A stretch of DNA of 64,000 bases from Prorocentrum cordatum (taxonomy: Eukaryota; Sar; Dinophyceae; Prorocentrales; Prorocentraceae). This document shows, piece by piece, positions 9,118 to 19,210 of this stretch. Made by a program: the position numbers and the translations under genes. Within the stretch, counting starts at the first letter, position 1. Every line of letters starts with the position of its first letter. Where the stretch lies: contig CAUYUJ010015516.1 of NCBI GenBank assembly GCA_963575745.1, positions 750,325 to 814,324 on the forward strand. Reading direction: 5' to 3'. Under the pieces are notes generated by a model, which saw only the letters and a program-made list of their open reading frames with translations, was not told where the DNA came from and searched no databases.

Positions 9118-10491
9118 TCAGACGAAGGAAGGGGCTTGGAGTCGGCCTTCCCTGGCGAGCGTTCGGAACCTCTCGCTCGTCCTGAATACCTGCGGCACGG
9201 CGCGGGTGGCAGCAGCCTGCGGGAACTGACAGAGGCGTACTGCTTGCTCATGTTCACCGGCCTCTCCCTCACCACGACAAAAGATCGCCTCCCTCTCCGC
9301 GTCTGATATCTGAATCGGCTCGCGAGCGTCCGTTACCCCTCCTGTTTGCGTCTCACGAGCCACTACGGCCCAGCGTGAGTGTGGCGTCTCAGGAGGGCGC
9401 ATCCGCACTGCGCCCCATCTCTCGCCGCCCTCTGGCGCTGCTAGCGTCGCACGAGCCCTTGCGGCCAAGCATGCGCGCTGCGTCGCAACACCAAGCGCAC
9501 CTGCTAGCGTCTCGCGAGCCCCTACGGCAAAGCACGAGCGTTGCGTCGCAGGCGCGCTTTCTATCTCGCTAACTGGCCGTTGATCAAGCGCCCCAATTCT
9601 CGCTCCAATGTGCCCCTCGGTGCCGACCTCTCCTGAGCGCCACCTTCGTTGCCCTCGTTCTTGCGGCCTGAAGAGCGGGATGCTGTCCGAGACCTGCTCC
9701 GCACTGCCATTCAAGATTGTGTCCTGGTCGTACCTCTCGACGCGGCCTCTCTCCGCCCCCTGCTCCGCGGCGCGCCCCATGTAGTTCACCAGCTCGGCCC
9801 ACGCGCGGACGCGTGGGCTGCCGAGCGCTGCCGCGTCCACTTGTTGTCCCTGGCCTACGCGTCGCCGTAAGTCTTGCGCTGCTTCGTTGCATTCTCGCCC
9901 AGCGCCCAGCGCCGGCTTGACGATCCTGCCGTCGGCGTCGATCTCCCACGCGCGCATGACCGCCGCTGCTAACTCCGGCTGCCCCCTAGCCAGCGCGAGG
10001 GCGAGCCGCGCCGCGAGGTCCACCGCCTGCTTGTTGGGCGCTGCTGCCCCTCCTCCTGCCGCTCCTGCCGCTGCACCTCCAAGTGGACGTCGCGGCTGCG
10101 GTCTAGTCGCGGAGGCCCTCCTGGCACTGGTGCTGCTGGCGCCCGCTGCGGGCGCTGATCGAAGAGCGCCATCGCATCTGGGACGCCGCAGGATCGGCCT
10201 CGGCAAGTGCGCGCAGAGATGTTGGAGGGAGCCCTTGTCGAATGCGAAATGGCTGCAGGTCGGGCACTTTGTCTTCGGTTTCGTCGGCTGGCTCTGATTT
10301 CTCGTTCTGTCTGGATTGCATCCCTCCGCCGTCATACTTCGCGCGACATGTTTCCAAGCTGCCCCCCGACTCGTGAACGCCCGGCGGCAATCGATGCACT
10401 CGCCGTTAGCAGTGCGAGGCGCTGCTAGATGATGCGCGCGAAGTTGTTGCTTGTTTTTTGTGTTGTTGTATTTCTTTTTCTTTTTTTTCAT
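9118..10491 (-). CDS. Zinc-finger protein frame at the 3' end of LINE A
   Basis: This is an uninterrupted 457-codon frame from an ATG, starting with six lysines. It shows two zinc-binding patterns: C32-x2-C35-x12-H48 (with C58 nearby) and C76-x2-C79-x11-H91-x3-H95, the second close to a classical C2H2 finger. The rest is Ala/Arg/Gly-rich. Between about residues 300 and 400 there is an imperfect internal repeat (VGARETLAG, ARARATLAA, VVARETQTG) that mirrors a DNA minisatellite at 9350-9565. I infer that it is the C-terminal nucleic-acid-binding part of the LINE polyprotein. It could also be an independent gene that uses this ATG. No known enzyme domain is seen. Confidence 0.45.
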   Translation of the reverse strand: MKKKKKKYNNTKNKQQLRAHHLAAPRTANGECIDCRRAFTSRGAAWKHVARSMTAEGCNPDRTRNQSQPTKPKTKCPTCSHFAFDKGSLQHLCAHLPRPILRRPRCDGALRSAPAAGASSTSARRASATRPQPRRPLGGAAAGAAGGGAAAPNKQAVDLAARLALALARGQPELAAAVMRAWEIDADGRIVKPALGAGRECNEAAQDLRRRVGQGQQVDAAALGSPRVRAWAELVNYMGRAAEQGAERGRVERYDQDTILNGSAEQVSDSIPLFRPQERGQRRWRSGEVGTEGHIGARIGALDQRPVSEIESAPATQRSCFAVGARETLAGALGVATQRACLAARARATLAAPEGGERWGAVRMRPPETPHSRWAVVARETQTGGVTDAREPIQISDAEREAIFCRGEGEAGEHEQAVRLCQFPQAAATRAVPQVFRTSERFRTLAREGRLQAPSFV

Positions 10492-10654
10492 GGCGCGGCT
10501 ATGTAGCGCTGTCTTGCTCGAGGAGAGTAGCCCGCGCCCTGTCCCTCCCGGATCTCACGTTTCCATGGCTGGGGGCCCCGCAAGGCGAATCCCCTTCGAA
10601 CTTCGCCCTTTGGGTCCGTCCAGGAATGGGTTCGCCACCGTCAGCTTAACAGCT

Positions 10655-12890
10655 CTATTCTCGGACATCTAGACGGTGAAGTTGTTCCCTAGTAACGAGC
10701 GTGAACATTTTCCCGATCGCGACCTCCTCCCCGAATGTAACTCCGAAGCCCCCCGAAATTTGGCAGGCTTTCTCTGCGTCCTCCACGGGTTTGCGGGCCC
10801 AGAGATTCGCGTTCGCCATCAGCTCGCTCGCGTCGTTCTCCTCGTCGTCGCCATCGCGCTCAAATCCGATGCGCCCGAACAGGGCGACGATGGGCTGCCT
10901 ATGATTGTTCAGGAACATCCGAATGTTTCCTGTCAAACCAATACTTCGGACCAGTGCTTCCTCCGCCGGTGGCAAGATTTGCCAGCGGCGGAAAACCTCC
11001 AGCGTCGCCGGGCCGCGAACTGCGCCGCCAGCGCGTCGCGAGCTCGCCCTGCCAGCCACGGCCCCCTTCAAGAGCGCGCCCATCGCGCACTGCAGTAGCC
11101 GGCACGTGTTCGGCGTCGGCAAGCAGCGCCCGACGCAGGGGGGGCCTGCGTTGATGACCGGCAGATGAGTACAGCCTGATCCCATCTGCATGGGATGTCC
11201 TTCTTCGTCCAGAAGCCGTCGCGCTCGTTGTGTGTGGCTCGTCTTCGTGGCCTGGATGCGTTTGTGGAGTTCGCGGTGGCGGCTCTGCGTCGCCGTCGCA
11301 CGCGGGCCCGGGTGCCGCGCTGCGCCCACGACCTTGCCCGGCATCTTCCACTGCGCGTTCTTCGCGATGTTCTCGTGGGCCCGGCTGGCTCCGCCCCGGA
11401 AGCGCATAATGACCCCCTGTCTGTCCTGGTTCTGCTCGAGGTCGATCCTTTTGAGGCGCGCGTTGAGCGTCTCGTCCACCGCCCGCGCCTGCTCGACTTG
11501 GTCGCGCGCGTCGGCGTAGTTCTGGCCCAAGAACAGCTTCCGCTAACCGTCCGCGTACATCGCCAGGCCCGTGTGCACTGGATACTGGAAGAGGTCGCCG
11601 GCGCCGTGGAACCGCCTGTCGTCCGTCAACTCCCCGCGGCAGTCGGCGACCAAGCTCTGCGCGCAAGGCGCGAAGCTCGCCGCGAAGTGGCGCACCGTGC
11701 ATGGGGTCGCCTATGAGTCCTCCAAGGTGCGGTTCGATGCAGACGACCTCCTCGGCGCTCCCGCACGGGATGTCGAACGCGCCTCGTCGGCGTCGTTGCC
11801 CGCCCACAAGTTCCGAAAGCCGTCTGGCGCGATCTCGCTGCTTGTCGCGCCCATCGCGACCCAAGAGCAGCTCGCGAACGCGTTGGACATGTCCTCCATC
11901 GCTGAGGCGAAGTTGTAGCCCGCGCGTCTAGCTCTGCATTCTTCCGCCGCCGTGGTACGCAGCGCTCCTTCTCTGCGACTGCTCTCGACGAAGCCCAGCC
12001 CTGGTCGCTGAGCAATCTAGCCTGTTTGCACCGTAGTCCTGCTGCGTAGTGCGCCTTGCCGATCGGGCCCATGATGCGGCGGGCGCGCTTGCCTGCGGGC
12101 CCCTTCATCACGTTGTGCTTGACTGCTGTCGCCGCGCTTCGGTGCCATCGTACCGGCGCCGCGCTGCCAGTTCGAATCGCTGCCAGCGCCTCCTTGAATA
12201 GTGCTTGGAACTGTTATGGTTCCCACTGGCTTCTATGCAATCCAAACCCGTGGCTTTGCGTTGTGCGATGGCCATCGCGTGGACATAGAAATAATCGCCA
12301 TATCTCTGACGGTGCCGCTGTGAGTGGTGCTGCTCGTCGTAGTCTGGCTCGGTTAAGGCACCACGTGATCTCGCCGCTGTTCGCCTCGACCCTCTCCTCC
12401 AACTCTTCTTCATAGTTGTCCTGCTCCGCCGCGTTGTGGGGCGCGGTCTCCACGTCGATAGTGCCCTCCTAGCAACTGCCAGAAATCGACTCACTCCTGC
12501 TGCGTCGGGTTCGCGGCGGCGGCCGTCAAGAATGCGCGTTTCCATGGTCCGCAGCGCCCCCCAGCGAGCAGGCGCGATAGTCGCCCCACTCTCGCGAGGC
12601 CCCGCTGCTCCCACGCCTCGCACATCTCCTCGACCCTGGCATCGGTGCGTTTCTAATGATCTGTCTTGCGCATCTCTTTGCAGGTCTTCGCCGTGGTGCT
12701 CGATTCTCTTCGCATCCGTATTCCTCTCTCCGCGAGCTGCTCGGGCATCTCGTCGGCGCATGGAGTGCTGTCCGGTTGCTCTCTCCGCCCCTGGGTCTAG
12801 GTCCCATGCCCCCCCCCCCCTCTTCGCAAAAAGGAGGTTGCGACGAGGCGGGCTCGCCATGGTGAGTAGCCTCCAAGGTAGTGTCTGCAT
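10655..12890 (-). pseudogene. Reverse transcriptase remnant of LINE A
   Basis: Three minus-strand frames must be joined to read this region. Near 11890 the peptide EDMSNAFAS fits RT motif A (aspartate followed by x-N-A-F). Downstream, GGLIGDPMHGAPLRG near 11700 sits where motif B is expected. A YAD word followed by a damaged second aspartate and a stop lies just before GQNYADARDQVEQA (about 11530), where the motif C and thumb region should be. Frames change at least three times. From 12890 to 12108 no motif is clear; it is probably the linker between endonuclease and RT. The assignment rests on motif order and should be tested by profile search. Confidence 0.5.
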
Positions 12891-13002
12891 GTAGGTCGCG
12901 AAGATTTGCGGTGGTTTCTAGTCAGTCTCGAAGTAGCTGCATGCGGTCTCTGCAAAGTGGGTCGTACTCGTCCGTCGCCTTGGGTTGTTCCCCGTAGTGT
13001 TG

Positions 13003-14020
13003 CTATGCCTCTGTGATCAAAGCCTCGTTGGTGTCGCGGAATACTTGGTCCACGTCCTTGCCCACGGGGTCGTACTGTGAAACTGCCTCCCCCACATCTG
13101 CGATGAATTCTGGGCGGTGTATTCCGTGTCGTACTGCTTGGACCAGGCGGACTAGGCTATCCTTGTCCCATCGTGGCGGCTGGTGTCGATGATGTACTCG
13201 TTGCCGTAGAGGGGGTCGGAATGTGACGTGCCCTGGTACGTGGTCACGTCGTGCTCGGCACGGAATATGTTGTAGTCGTGCGCCCATGCGCAGGGGCGGT
13301 CCCGGTGAAACGAGCGCGTCTGCAAAACTGTGCGGGATCATGATGTAGCCGATGCAGCTCACATTCTTCTCGCCGAAGTACGTTGGGCGCCAACAGGTCA
13401 CGGTGTTGACGATGGTGGGTCCGCGTCGTTTTGTGTACTGGCAGGCCTTCTGGCCTACTCCTCCTGCAAGTCGTTCAGGCGCCCTGCCTGGTCCCACTGC
13501 CGGCGTATCTGGTCTAGCTCTTTTCTGTGTGGTCCCGCGCCGTCGTTCAAGTCGCCCGCCGTGATGATGATGGTTTTGCGTGGCCTGTTCTTGGTGAGTG
13601 TCTCTATCCATGTGAAGATCATACTCGTGGTGGCAAGTAGTCGTTGCACGCGTTGTTGCCCTTGGTGGGCTGCGGCGGGCTGTGGTGCCCTATGATGACC
13701 AGCGTCTGGTCGTGGTGCTGCAGCGTGATGGCCAGCCCTCGTCCGCTGAGTTCGGGTGGTGGCCCTGCCAAGTCTATGACCGTCGCGTTCCTGAGCCTGC
13801 CCTGCAGCGCGATGATGATCCCCGTGCTCCTATTGGTGAGGTCTCCTGCTTGCCAGCCTGCTTCGTAATAACGTGTGTTCTCGATGCGGTTCTGGGTGAT
13901 GATGGGCTCTCGTTTTCTGCGTGACGTTTCCGTCAATGGTATCGTGTCGAACCTGGACGTCTCTTCGTAGATCTCCGCCACCCTGTAAGGCTTCGCCGAG
14001 AGCGGGCTGAAGAGGAGCAC
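13003..14020 (-). pseudogene. Endonuclease (EEP/APE-like) domain remnant of LINE A
   Basis: The minus strand encodes, in order and in shifting frames, NRSTGIIIALQGRL, LSGRGLAITLQHHDQTLVII, the catalytic-loop word GDLND (near 13560), and then WRPTYFGEKNVSCIGYIMIP. These follow the usual order of an exonuclease-endonuclease-phosphatase domain: strand with NR/TG, the central GDxN motif, and a C-terminal S-x-I-D-Y-I strand, here SCIGYI with D changed to G. Such domains nick target DNA for LINE insertion. Frameshifts and the missing C-terminal aspartate indicate decay. Confidence 0.65.
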
Positions 14021-14429
14021 AGCGAGAGAAGCGGTCCATGCCGCCATCATGCGGACCGCCGCCCCTTTTATCCCCACAACCGGTGGAATGGCATGGTGGC
14101 GGTCTGGGCTGCCCTGACAATCTCTCAGGCCCAGATGGCAGCTGGAGGGAGGAGGAGGAGAAGGAGAAGGAGGTGGAGGCGGAGGAGGAGGGGGAGGGGG
14201 AGGGAGGAGGACGAGGAGAAGGAGAAGGAGGAATGGTGAGGATGAGGACAAGAATTCCCCCCAAACGTTTGAGCAACACTGGAAAGGCCGCCCAGCAACT
14301 CCCGAACACAACCCAAAGAGACATCGCGACCACCACCGCGCCTCTGGCACGCTATGGAGTGCCCTTGTGTCCCTCATGGAAGCGGAGCAATGGTGATCAA
14401 TTAGAGTTGCCACTTCTGTAATAGGCAAG

Positions 14430-15250
14430 TACTGTCAAGACTGACGACAAGTTGAGGATTCCAGCAAGCTCAAGACAAGCTATATAAGCACAACGTATTA
14501 TTATATGCTTCTGTTTGTGCCGTGCAAAGCACAGCATTGTAAATGGATTGCATATCATGGCATTGCATTAGTTTGCTTGGTATGATTGGTTGAGCTTTGA
14601 CGAGGTGTGCGTTGCACTGCTTCGCCTTGCTCTGCTTTGATTTGTAAGTAGTTCATTGCGTTGCTGCACGTTGCAACTCGAGGCAATGCATTGCACCGCA
14701 ACTGATTGTTTGCGTTACAGCGCCATTGTATTGCAACGCACTGCACTGTCTTGTATAGCCAAGCAGAAACATGGTCATGAAATGCAATGCAAAGCGACGC
14801 AACGCAATACAACGTAAAGCCGTAAGTGCAAAACAGCACAATGCAAAGCACGGCAAGCGAGGCAGTACAACGAGGAAGGATCGCAGTGCGATGCGACGAC
14901 ACGCAAGAACGTACAACCGAACGCAGTGTGAGCGTGTTCTTTTTAGGTGTTTCGACATTGGGCGAAAGGGGGGGGGAGGGGGCGGGATCTGGTTCCAGAC
15001 ATCTGCTTAATGCGACTGTTTGCAGCAGTGCGCCCTCTGGGGGAGAGACTCCACCTGCTGGAAACAGGTGCCAGAGAGACTCCACCTGCTGGAAACAGGC
15101 GCCAGAAACAGCCAAGATCCACTCCAGGGGAGGGGAGGTACGAGGGGGGCGAGGACCCGCGGCGATCGGCAAAACAACAAATAAAAAACCGTCGCAATGC
15201 AGATCAAATTAACGCAAAACAATACGATGCGAAGCAATGCACAACAACGC
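14430..15250. repeat. Degenerate GCAAT/GCAAC low-complexity tract
   Basis: From about 14540 to 14930 and again around 15180-15250 the sequence is dominated by GCAAT, GCAAC and GCAAA words or their complements. It resembles 18500-18800 and 19010-19210. Between them a 31-bp direct repeat (AGACTCCACCTGCTGG…) occurs at 15046 and 15077. No gene is seen. Confidence 0.65.
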
Positions 15251-15407
15251 ATATGTTTTCCTCTCAAGGAACCAGCCATTTGAGAAAGCGAGACTCCATC
15301 GCTCACACGACTGCCAAAAGGTCAGGCATTGCCTGAATCAAAGCGGAAATCGTATTCGAACCAACGGGTCTAAGTTACAATTGAGCGACGAAAAACGGCA
15401 TAATCGA

Positions 15408-15562
15408 AAACTGTTGGCGCTCCGCGTGGATTTCTTGGATCCGCGCTGGGCCCCTCTCCCCGGCGCGCGGAGCGCGCCAGGGGCGGCGCAGGAGGCGCCG
15501 CTGGGGGGGCCCAGCGCGGATCCGAGAAATCCGCGAAGAGCGCCAAAAGTTCATGTTTACGG
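15408..15562. repeat. Fold-back repeat R3, best-preserved copy
   Basis: The left arm begins TTGGCGCTCCGCGTGGATT and continues TCTTGGATCCGCGCTGGGCC. The right arm is its inverted counterpart, GGCCCAGCGCGGATCCGAG followed by AAATCCGCGAAGAGCGCCAA. The arms are about 39 bp with few mismatches and flank a GC-rich centre. It is a non-coding MITE or fold-back element. Confidence 0.8.
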
Positions 15563-15599
15563 CGTTTTTTCTCCTTCGAAAATAAAAGACATCGTACTC

Positions 15600-15951
15600 A
15601 CGCGTTAAACCTGAAGACGTAGCCGCTACGACGCACCTCGTGCGCAGTTTCGTGCACGCGGTGTCCGTCACGTCCGAACACTGCCGGAAGAGCAGCCAAT
15701 AGCAGAAGCGACCCTGCACCACCAGAAACAAAAATGAGCCCACCAGACAACCGCTCAACAATTTTCAGCGCGGTGGCGGGTCTGCTAGGAGGCCACAACC
15801 CCACACCTCCCCTCAGAAATCATGGGGTGGTGGGGTAGGGTTCGCATGTGGCCTCCTATCTGCGGGGAGGCGTGGCTGGATTATCTGCGCCTGGTGACGC
15901 ACAACTGATGCGACGTTCACGCACGGCCTTCGCCTGTCTAGTTGCGGAAGG
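15600..15951. other. No recognised feature
   Basis: GC-rich unassigned sequence with a short inverted CACAACCCCACACC/GGTGGTGGGGTAGGG pair around 15795-15840. Confidence 0.4.
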
Positions 15952-16111
15952 TTCGCGTCGTGTCGACCTCGGCGTTGGCTCCTGACACCGCGAGGACCGT
16001 TCAAACATGAACGATCGGCCCTTTCAAAAAGGCCCGATCGTTCAAGGATAGGCCGACTATGGGCCACAGGCGGCGTTCAACCTCAAACCCACGCGCTGGG
16101 GTCGCCGCCGT
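15952..16111. repeat. Dispersed repeat R1, copy 2
   Basis: This is the counterpart of 1045-1203. The palindrome here has decayed (GACCGTTCA against TGAACGATC). Similarity to copy 1 resumes at about 16430-16590 after a CTC array and GC-rich direct repeats. Confidence 0.75.
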
Positions 16112-16167
16112 AGTCTGATGGGCCAGTTTTCCACCACCACTGCCTTAGGTAGGACCGTCCTCCTGGA

Positions 16168-16246
16168 GTCCTCCTCCTCCTCCTCCTCCTCCTCCTCCTC
16201 CTCCTCCTCCTCCTCCTCCTCCTCCTCCTCCTCCTCCTCCCTCTCC
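16168..16246. repeat. CTC array
   Basis: Near-pure CTC. It is followed at 16345-16400 by a direct repeat of CCACGCCCTCGGCGCGGCCC. Confidence 0.9.
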
Positions 16247-16680
16247 TACCTGTGGCAGTGGTGGTGGACGCTCGGCCCATCAGCAGTTGCCCCCGTCTGT
16301 CGGTGCGAGGGGTCTCTGGTGGCCGGCCGAGCCCCCTCCGAGCAGCCACGCCCTCGGCGCGGCCCGCGAGGCCACGCCCTCGGCGCGGCCCTGGCCCTCG
16401 TGACCGAGGCCCGGAGGACGCCCACGAATTCGCAAGCTCTCGGTCGGGCGTGTCCTCCTGCATGCGAACTCTGGAAGATAATCAAAGATCGAAAAATTGA
16501 GCAACAAGTGCCACAAAAATGCTCATGCAATGTTTGACTATGTTCGAATACTCCTCCTGTAGAGGGACACTCCCGACTTACTGTTAGCTCGCTCTTGAAA
16601 AATATTAAAAAATGTTCTGGACCATGGTCGATGTGGCGCTCCCGGAGAAACGGAGCCCCGAGGTGTGACCAACCGCCTTC

Positions 16681-18165
16681 TCATTCCTCGTCGTCCTCAT
16701 CGTCGTCCTCACTGGCGAACTTCGAGCACGCCATTCGTATCTCTTTGTCCAGCGCCTGCGCGAAGAGCTCATCAGGGTCGAGGGGCTTGCCGACGATGTG
16801 GTCGGTGTTGCCCACGCTGCTCAGGTTGATCCTCTTCGCCAGCTCCGCGACAAGAACCTCATCGCTGAGGCAGGTCGTGTCGAGGACAATCGTCTTCTCG
16901 GCTGGTGGCGGCGCCTGCGCCTCGGGGCCCAGAGCTGGGACCTTATCCAGCGAATTGTCGCTGCCCTGATCGAACGTCTTCAGGCCATTGATGATCCAGT
17001 CCGCAGACTTCTCGGTTTTGTTGCTGCGAGGCGAGAGATTCTGGAGGTCCGCAACGGCGGAGTCTACCGAGGTCTGCCGCCCAAAACTGGTCGGCCCGAA
17101 GTCGCGCTTCCACCGCTTGACCATGGACAGCATCTGCATCGTGAACGCGCCCTTGCTGGTCATGTTGAGGAGAGCGAAGCCAGCGCCGTTGAGCTTGGTG
17201 TCCTGGATGTAGCCTTCGCCCTCAAAGGACAGAAACCACCAAATGGGGAAGAGGAGCCACGTTACGGACGTGATCGCCAAGAGCTTCAGGTAACCGGCCG
17301 GGAATTTGCCGTCGCGGCCACCGCCGTTCCAGCAGTACAGCAGGCCCAGGACGGGGATCTGAACGAAGGAGAGGAAGAGCAGGATGACCATGCTCGGGAG
17401 CGTTACCCAGCCTTTTATGGTGAGGAAGCTGAGGTTCCTGTCGAGGACGAGGTCGCCGTCCCACAGCGGTCCATCAAACTGGGACGCGATGTACCCAGAC
17501 AGCAGCATCAGGAAAGTAATAATGGCAGTCATCTGCGTCACCATCCTGTAGCACGGCACGATCGGCGCGATGATCAGGATGAGCTCGGCCTGCATCAGGG
17601 GGCATGTGAAGGCGTAGCCCAGGTACCGGAAACCGTTAACGTTGTTGATGTGTAGCCATCGGGTCACGGCCAAGAGCGCGATGACGGCCTGTGACCGGCA
17701 AATCGTCGCGTTCAACCTCCGGCAAAACCGTAACCGCTTGGGCATCGACATTTCACCCATCTCACTCCACCTGCTGAGCACTCTGACCGTGTCCTCCCAC
17801 CAGCCCGTGAGGTTGAACCAGACCAGCTTGGCTATCGACTTCCCCGGCGTCTTGAGCTGCTGCCTGGTCGAGATGATGATGGACAGGTAGAGGAAGAAGA
17901 AGAAGAGGACCAGGGCGGCGAACGACTCCAGTGCGAAGGACGGGTACAGCGGCGCACAGGTCCTGATCCACAAAACAAACGACACCACCCTACCTGCGGC
18001 CCAACGGGGCTTAGCGTGTACCATCAGCTCTGGCGTGGGCTTTTGCGTGGTATACGCCACGGCGCCCGATGAGCCGTGGTGCAACATGGAGGGCCGCAGG
18101 TGGGGTGGTGCCCGTTGTTTTTCGGTCGAGGTCCGCTGCAGCTGCGCTCCGGTGAGCTCGGCCAT
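16681..18165 (-). CDS. Microbial (type 1) rhodopsin-like seven-helix protein
   Basis: This is a complete intronless gene of 494 residues. The frame is open to an in-frame TAA at 18325-18327, and the ATG at 18165 is the first methionine after it. Bacteriorhodopsin-family signatures are visible. Helix C is R180-Y-L-G-Y-A-F-T-C-P189. Helix F is VTWLLFPIWWFLSFEGEG, matching the W182/P186/W189 and SEG pattern of bacteriorhodopsin. Helix G is LLNMTSKGAF, with K338 in the retinal Schiff-base position. Hydrophobic segments lie at about 75-98, 152-172, 181-203, 208-229, 246-279, 291-313 and 325-349. Position 85 (bacteriorhodopsin numbering) is glycine (G183), 96 is glutamate (E194) and 212 is asparagine (N334), so both normal counter-ions are absent. 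The T-C-P tripeptide is shared with channelrhodopsins. The A-B loop is unusually long (about 50 residues), and a C-terminal cytosolic tail of about 145 residues ends in an acidic run. A sensory or channel role is more likely than a proton pump, but this is inferred. Confidence 0.85.
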   Translation of the reverse strand: MAELTGAQLQRTSTEKQRAPPHLRPSMLHHGSSGAVAYTTQKPTPELMVHAKPRWAAGRVVSFVLWIRTCAPLYPSFALESFAALVLFFFFLYLSIIISTRQQLKTPGKSIAKLVWFNLTGWWEDTVRVLSRWSEMGEMSMPKRLRFCRRLNATICRSQAVIALLAVTRWLHINNVNGFRYLGYAFTCPLMQAELILIIAPIVPCYRMVTQMTAIITFLMLLSGYIASQFDGPLWDGDLVLDRNLSFLTIKGWVTLPSMVILLFLSFVQIPVLGLLYCWNGGGRDGKFPAGYLKLLAITSVTWLLFPIWWFLSFEGEGYIQDTKLNGAGFALLNMTSKGAFTMQMLSMVKRWKRDFGPTSFGRQTSVDSAVADLQNLSPRSNKTEKSADWIINGLKTFDQGSDNSLDKVPALGPEAQAPPPAEKTIVLDTTCLSDEVLVAELAKRINLSSVGNTDHIVGKPLDPDELFAQALDKEIRMACSKFASEDDDEDDEE

Positions 18166-18238
18166 TTCGGCCACGCCAGTCTCCAGGCCTGTGACCGTCC
18201 GCTTGCCCGGGGGCGAGCCCTGCCTCTGGCCAGCACGG

Positions 18239-18263
18239 CTTGAGCAAGAGCGGCTTGAGCAAC
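18239..18263 (-). other. Duplicated TTGCTCAAG word upstream of the rhodopsin gene
   Basis: On the minus strand the word TTGCTCAAG occurs twice, 15 bp apart, 75-100 nt upstream of the rhodopsin ATG. It resembles the 3' end of the dinoflagellate spliced leader (TTGGCTCAAG) with one base missing. It may be a decayed tandem leader relic, or chance. Confidence 0.25.
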
Positions 18264-18499
18264 AGCGCAGGTGTAAAGTGAACGCGTGACAACCACCCCC
18301 CCCGCGCCCCCCACATGAGGAACTTTAGACCAACTAGACCGCGTGCGCGGGCCTTCCCCGCCCTGCGGCAGCTGGCAATGGCCTCGCTTACAGGCCGCTT
18401 ACACTTACGCACATTCGCCATACTTGCAAAACGCTGACATACAAAATCCATTGTTGTGGGGGCTGGTGTCGGTTTCCTACTGTTCATACAGAAATTTTA

Positions 18500-18816
18500 A
18501 GCAAATCGAAGAAACTACCAACGCAAATCAGAACAATACGAAGCAGCGCAGCGCGATGCCTCACAACCGTGCACCAGAACACGAATGTAACTGGAAGCCA
18601 TCGGAGGCCACGCAGTGCAACGCAATGCAACGCAAAACAATAAAACAAAGTGAGACGTCGCAAAACATCATGCAAATATGTGCATATAAACGCATATACG
18701 GAGCAATTCCAAACAAAACAATAGACAAAAACATAACGCAGCACTGCAAGCCATTCAAACAAATCGACCTAAAAACAAATGTAGTGCAATGCAGAAGGAT
18801 GCAAATGACTACCTAC
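18500..18816. repeat. Degenerate GCAAT/ACGCA low-complexity tract
   Basis: Same type as 14540-14930. The 18326-18500 interval before it holds no recognised feature. Confidence 0.55.
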
Positions 18817-18972
18817 CAGACCGCCCCAACCCAACCCGAAGACCCGAATTTGGCCCGAATTTCGGGTTGTGGAGGGGTACGGGTTCCATGTGTTTTTTCA
18901 ATGTTCCCCGGCCCCACCAAACTGGAAATGCAGGGCAAATTGAGGCCCTCGGGTGGGGTTGGGGTGGTTTTG
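18817..18972. repeat. Fold-back element inside the GCAAT tract
   Basis: The left end CCGCCCCAACCCAACCCGAA is the inverted counterpart of the right end CTCGGGTGGGGTTGGGGTGG. The interior is unrelated to the GCAAT-rich sequence on both sides (before 18800 and after 19010), which suggests insertion into it. Confidence 0.55.
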
Positions 18973-19009
18973 TGAGTCGTGAGCAAAAAAACTCGAGGCA
19001 GCGCAGTGC

Positions 19010-19210
19010 AAAGCACTGAAGTGCAATGCAGGGCAGGGCAAAGCCGGCAATGGAAAGCAATGCACGGCAACGCAAAACATAACAAAGCCATGCAATACGA
19101 TGCAATGCAATGCAATGAAATGCAGTGCAGTGCAATGCAATGCGAGGCAATGCGAAGCAATATTATGCAATGCAATGCAATGCGAGGCAATGCAGTGCAG
19201 TTCAGAGCCA
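19010..19210. repeat. GCAAT pentamer tract
   Basis: Dense AATGC/GCAAT words, the least degenerate of the tracts of this type. The 19210-19370 stretch after it has no recognised feature. Confidence 0.75.

Larger units (their letters stand above)
9118..14428 (-). mobile_element. Decayed LINE-type retrotransposon A (minus strand)
   Basis: Reading the minus strand from 14428 to 9118, I see an endonuclease domain (about 14000-13000), reverse transcriptase pieces (about 11900-11300), and then a long frame with two zinc-finger-like motifs (10491-9118). The order endonuclease then reverse transcriptase is that of LINE polyproteins. The frame shifts repeatedly, and the YADD-type catalytic motif is damaged, so the element is inactive. 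The ends are not defined: no target-site duplication or poly-A tail is visible, and a short purine array sits at 14138-14231. Confidence 0.7.

Noticed and set aside
16798-17655. 285-codon plus-strand frame opposite the rhodopsin gene
   Set aside because: Antisense shadow; composition follows the complementary gene.
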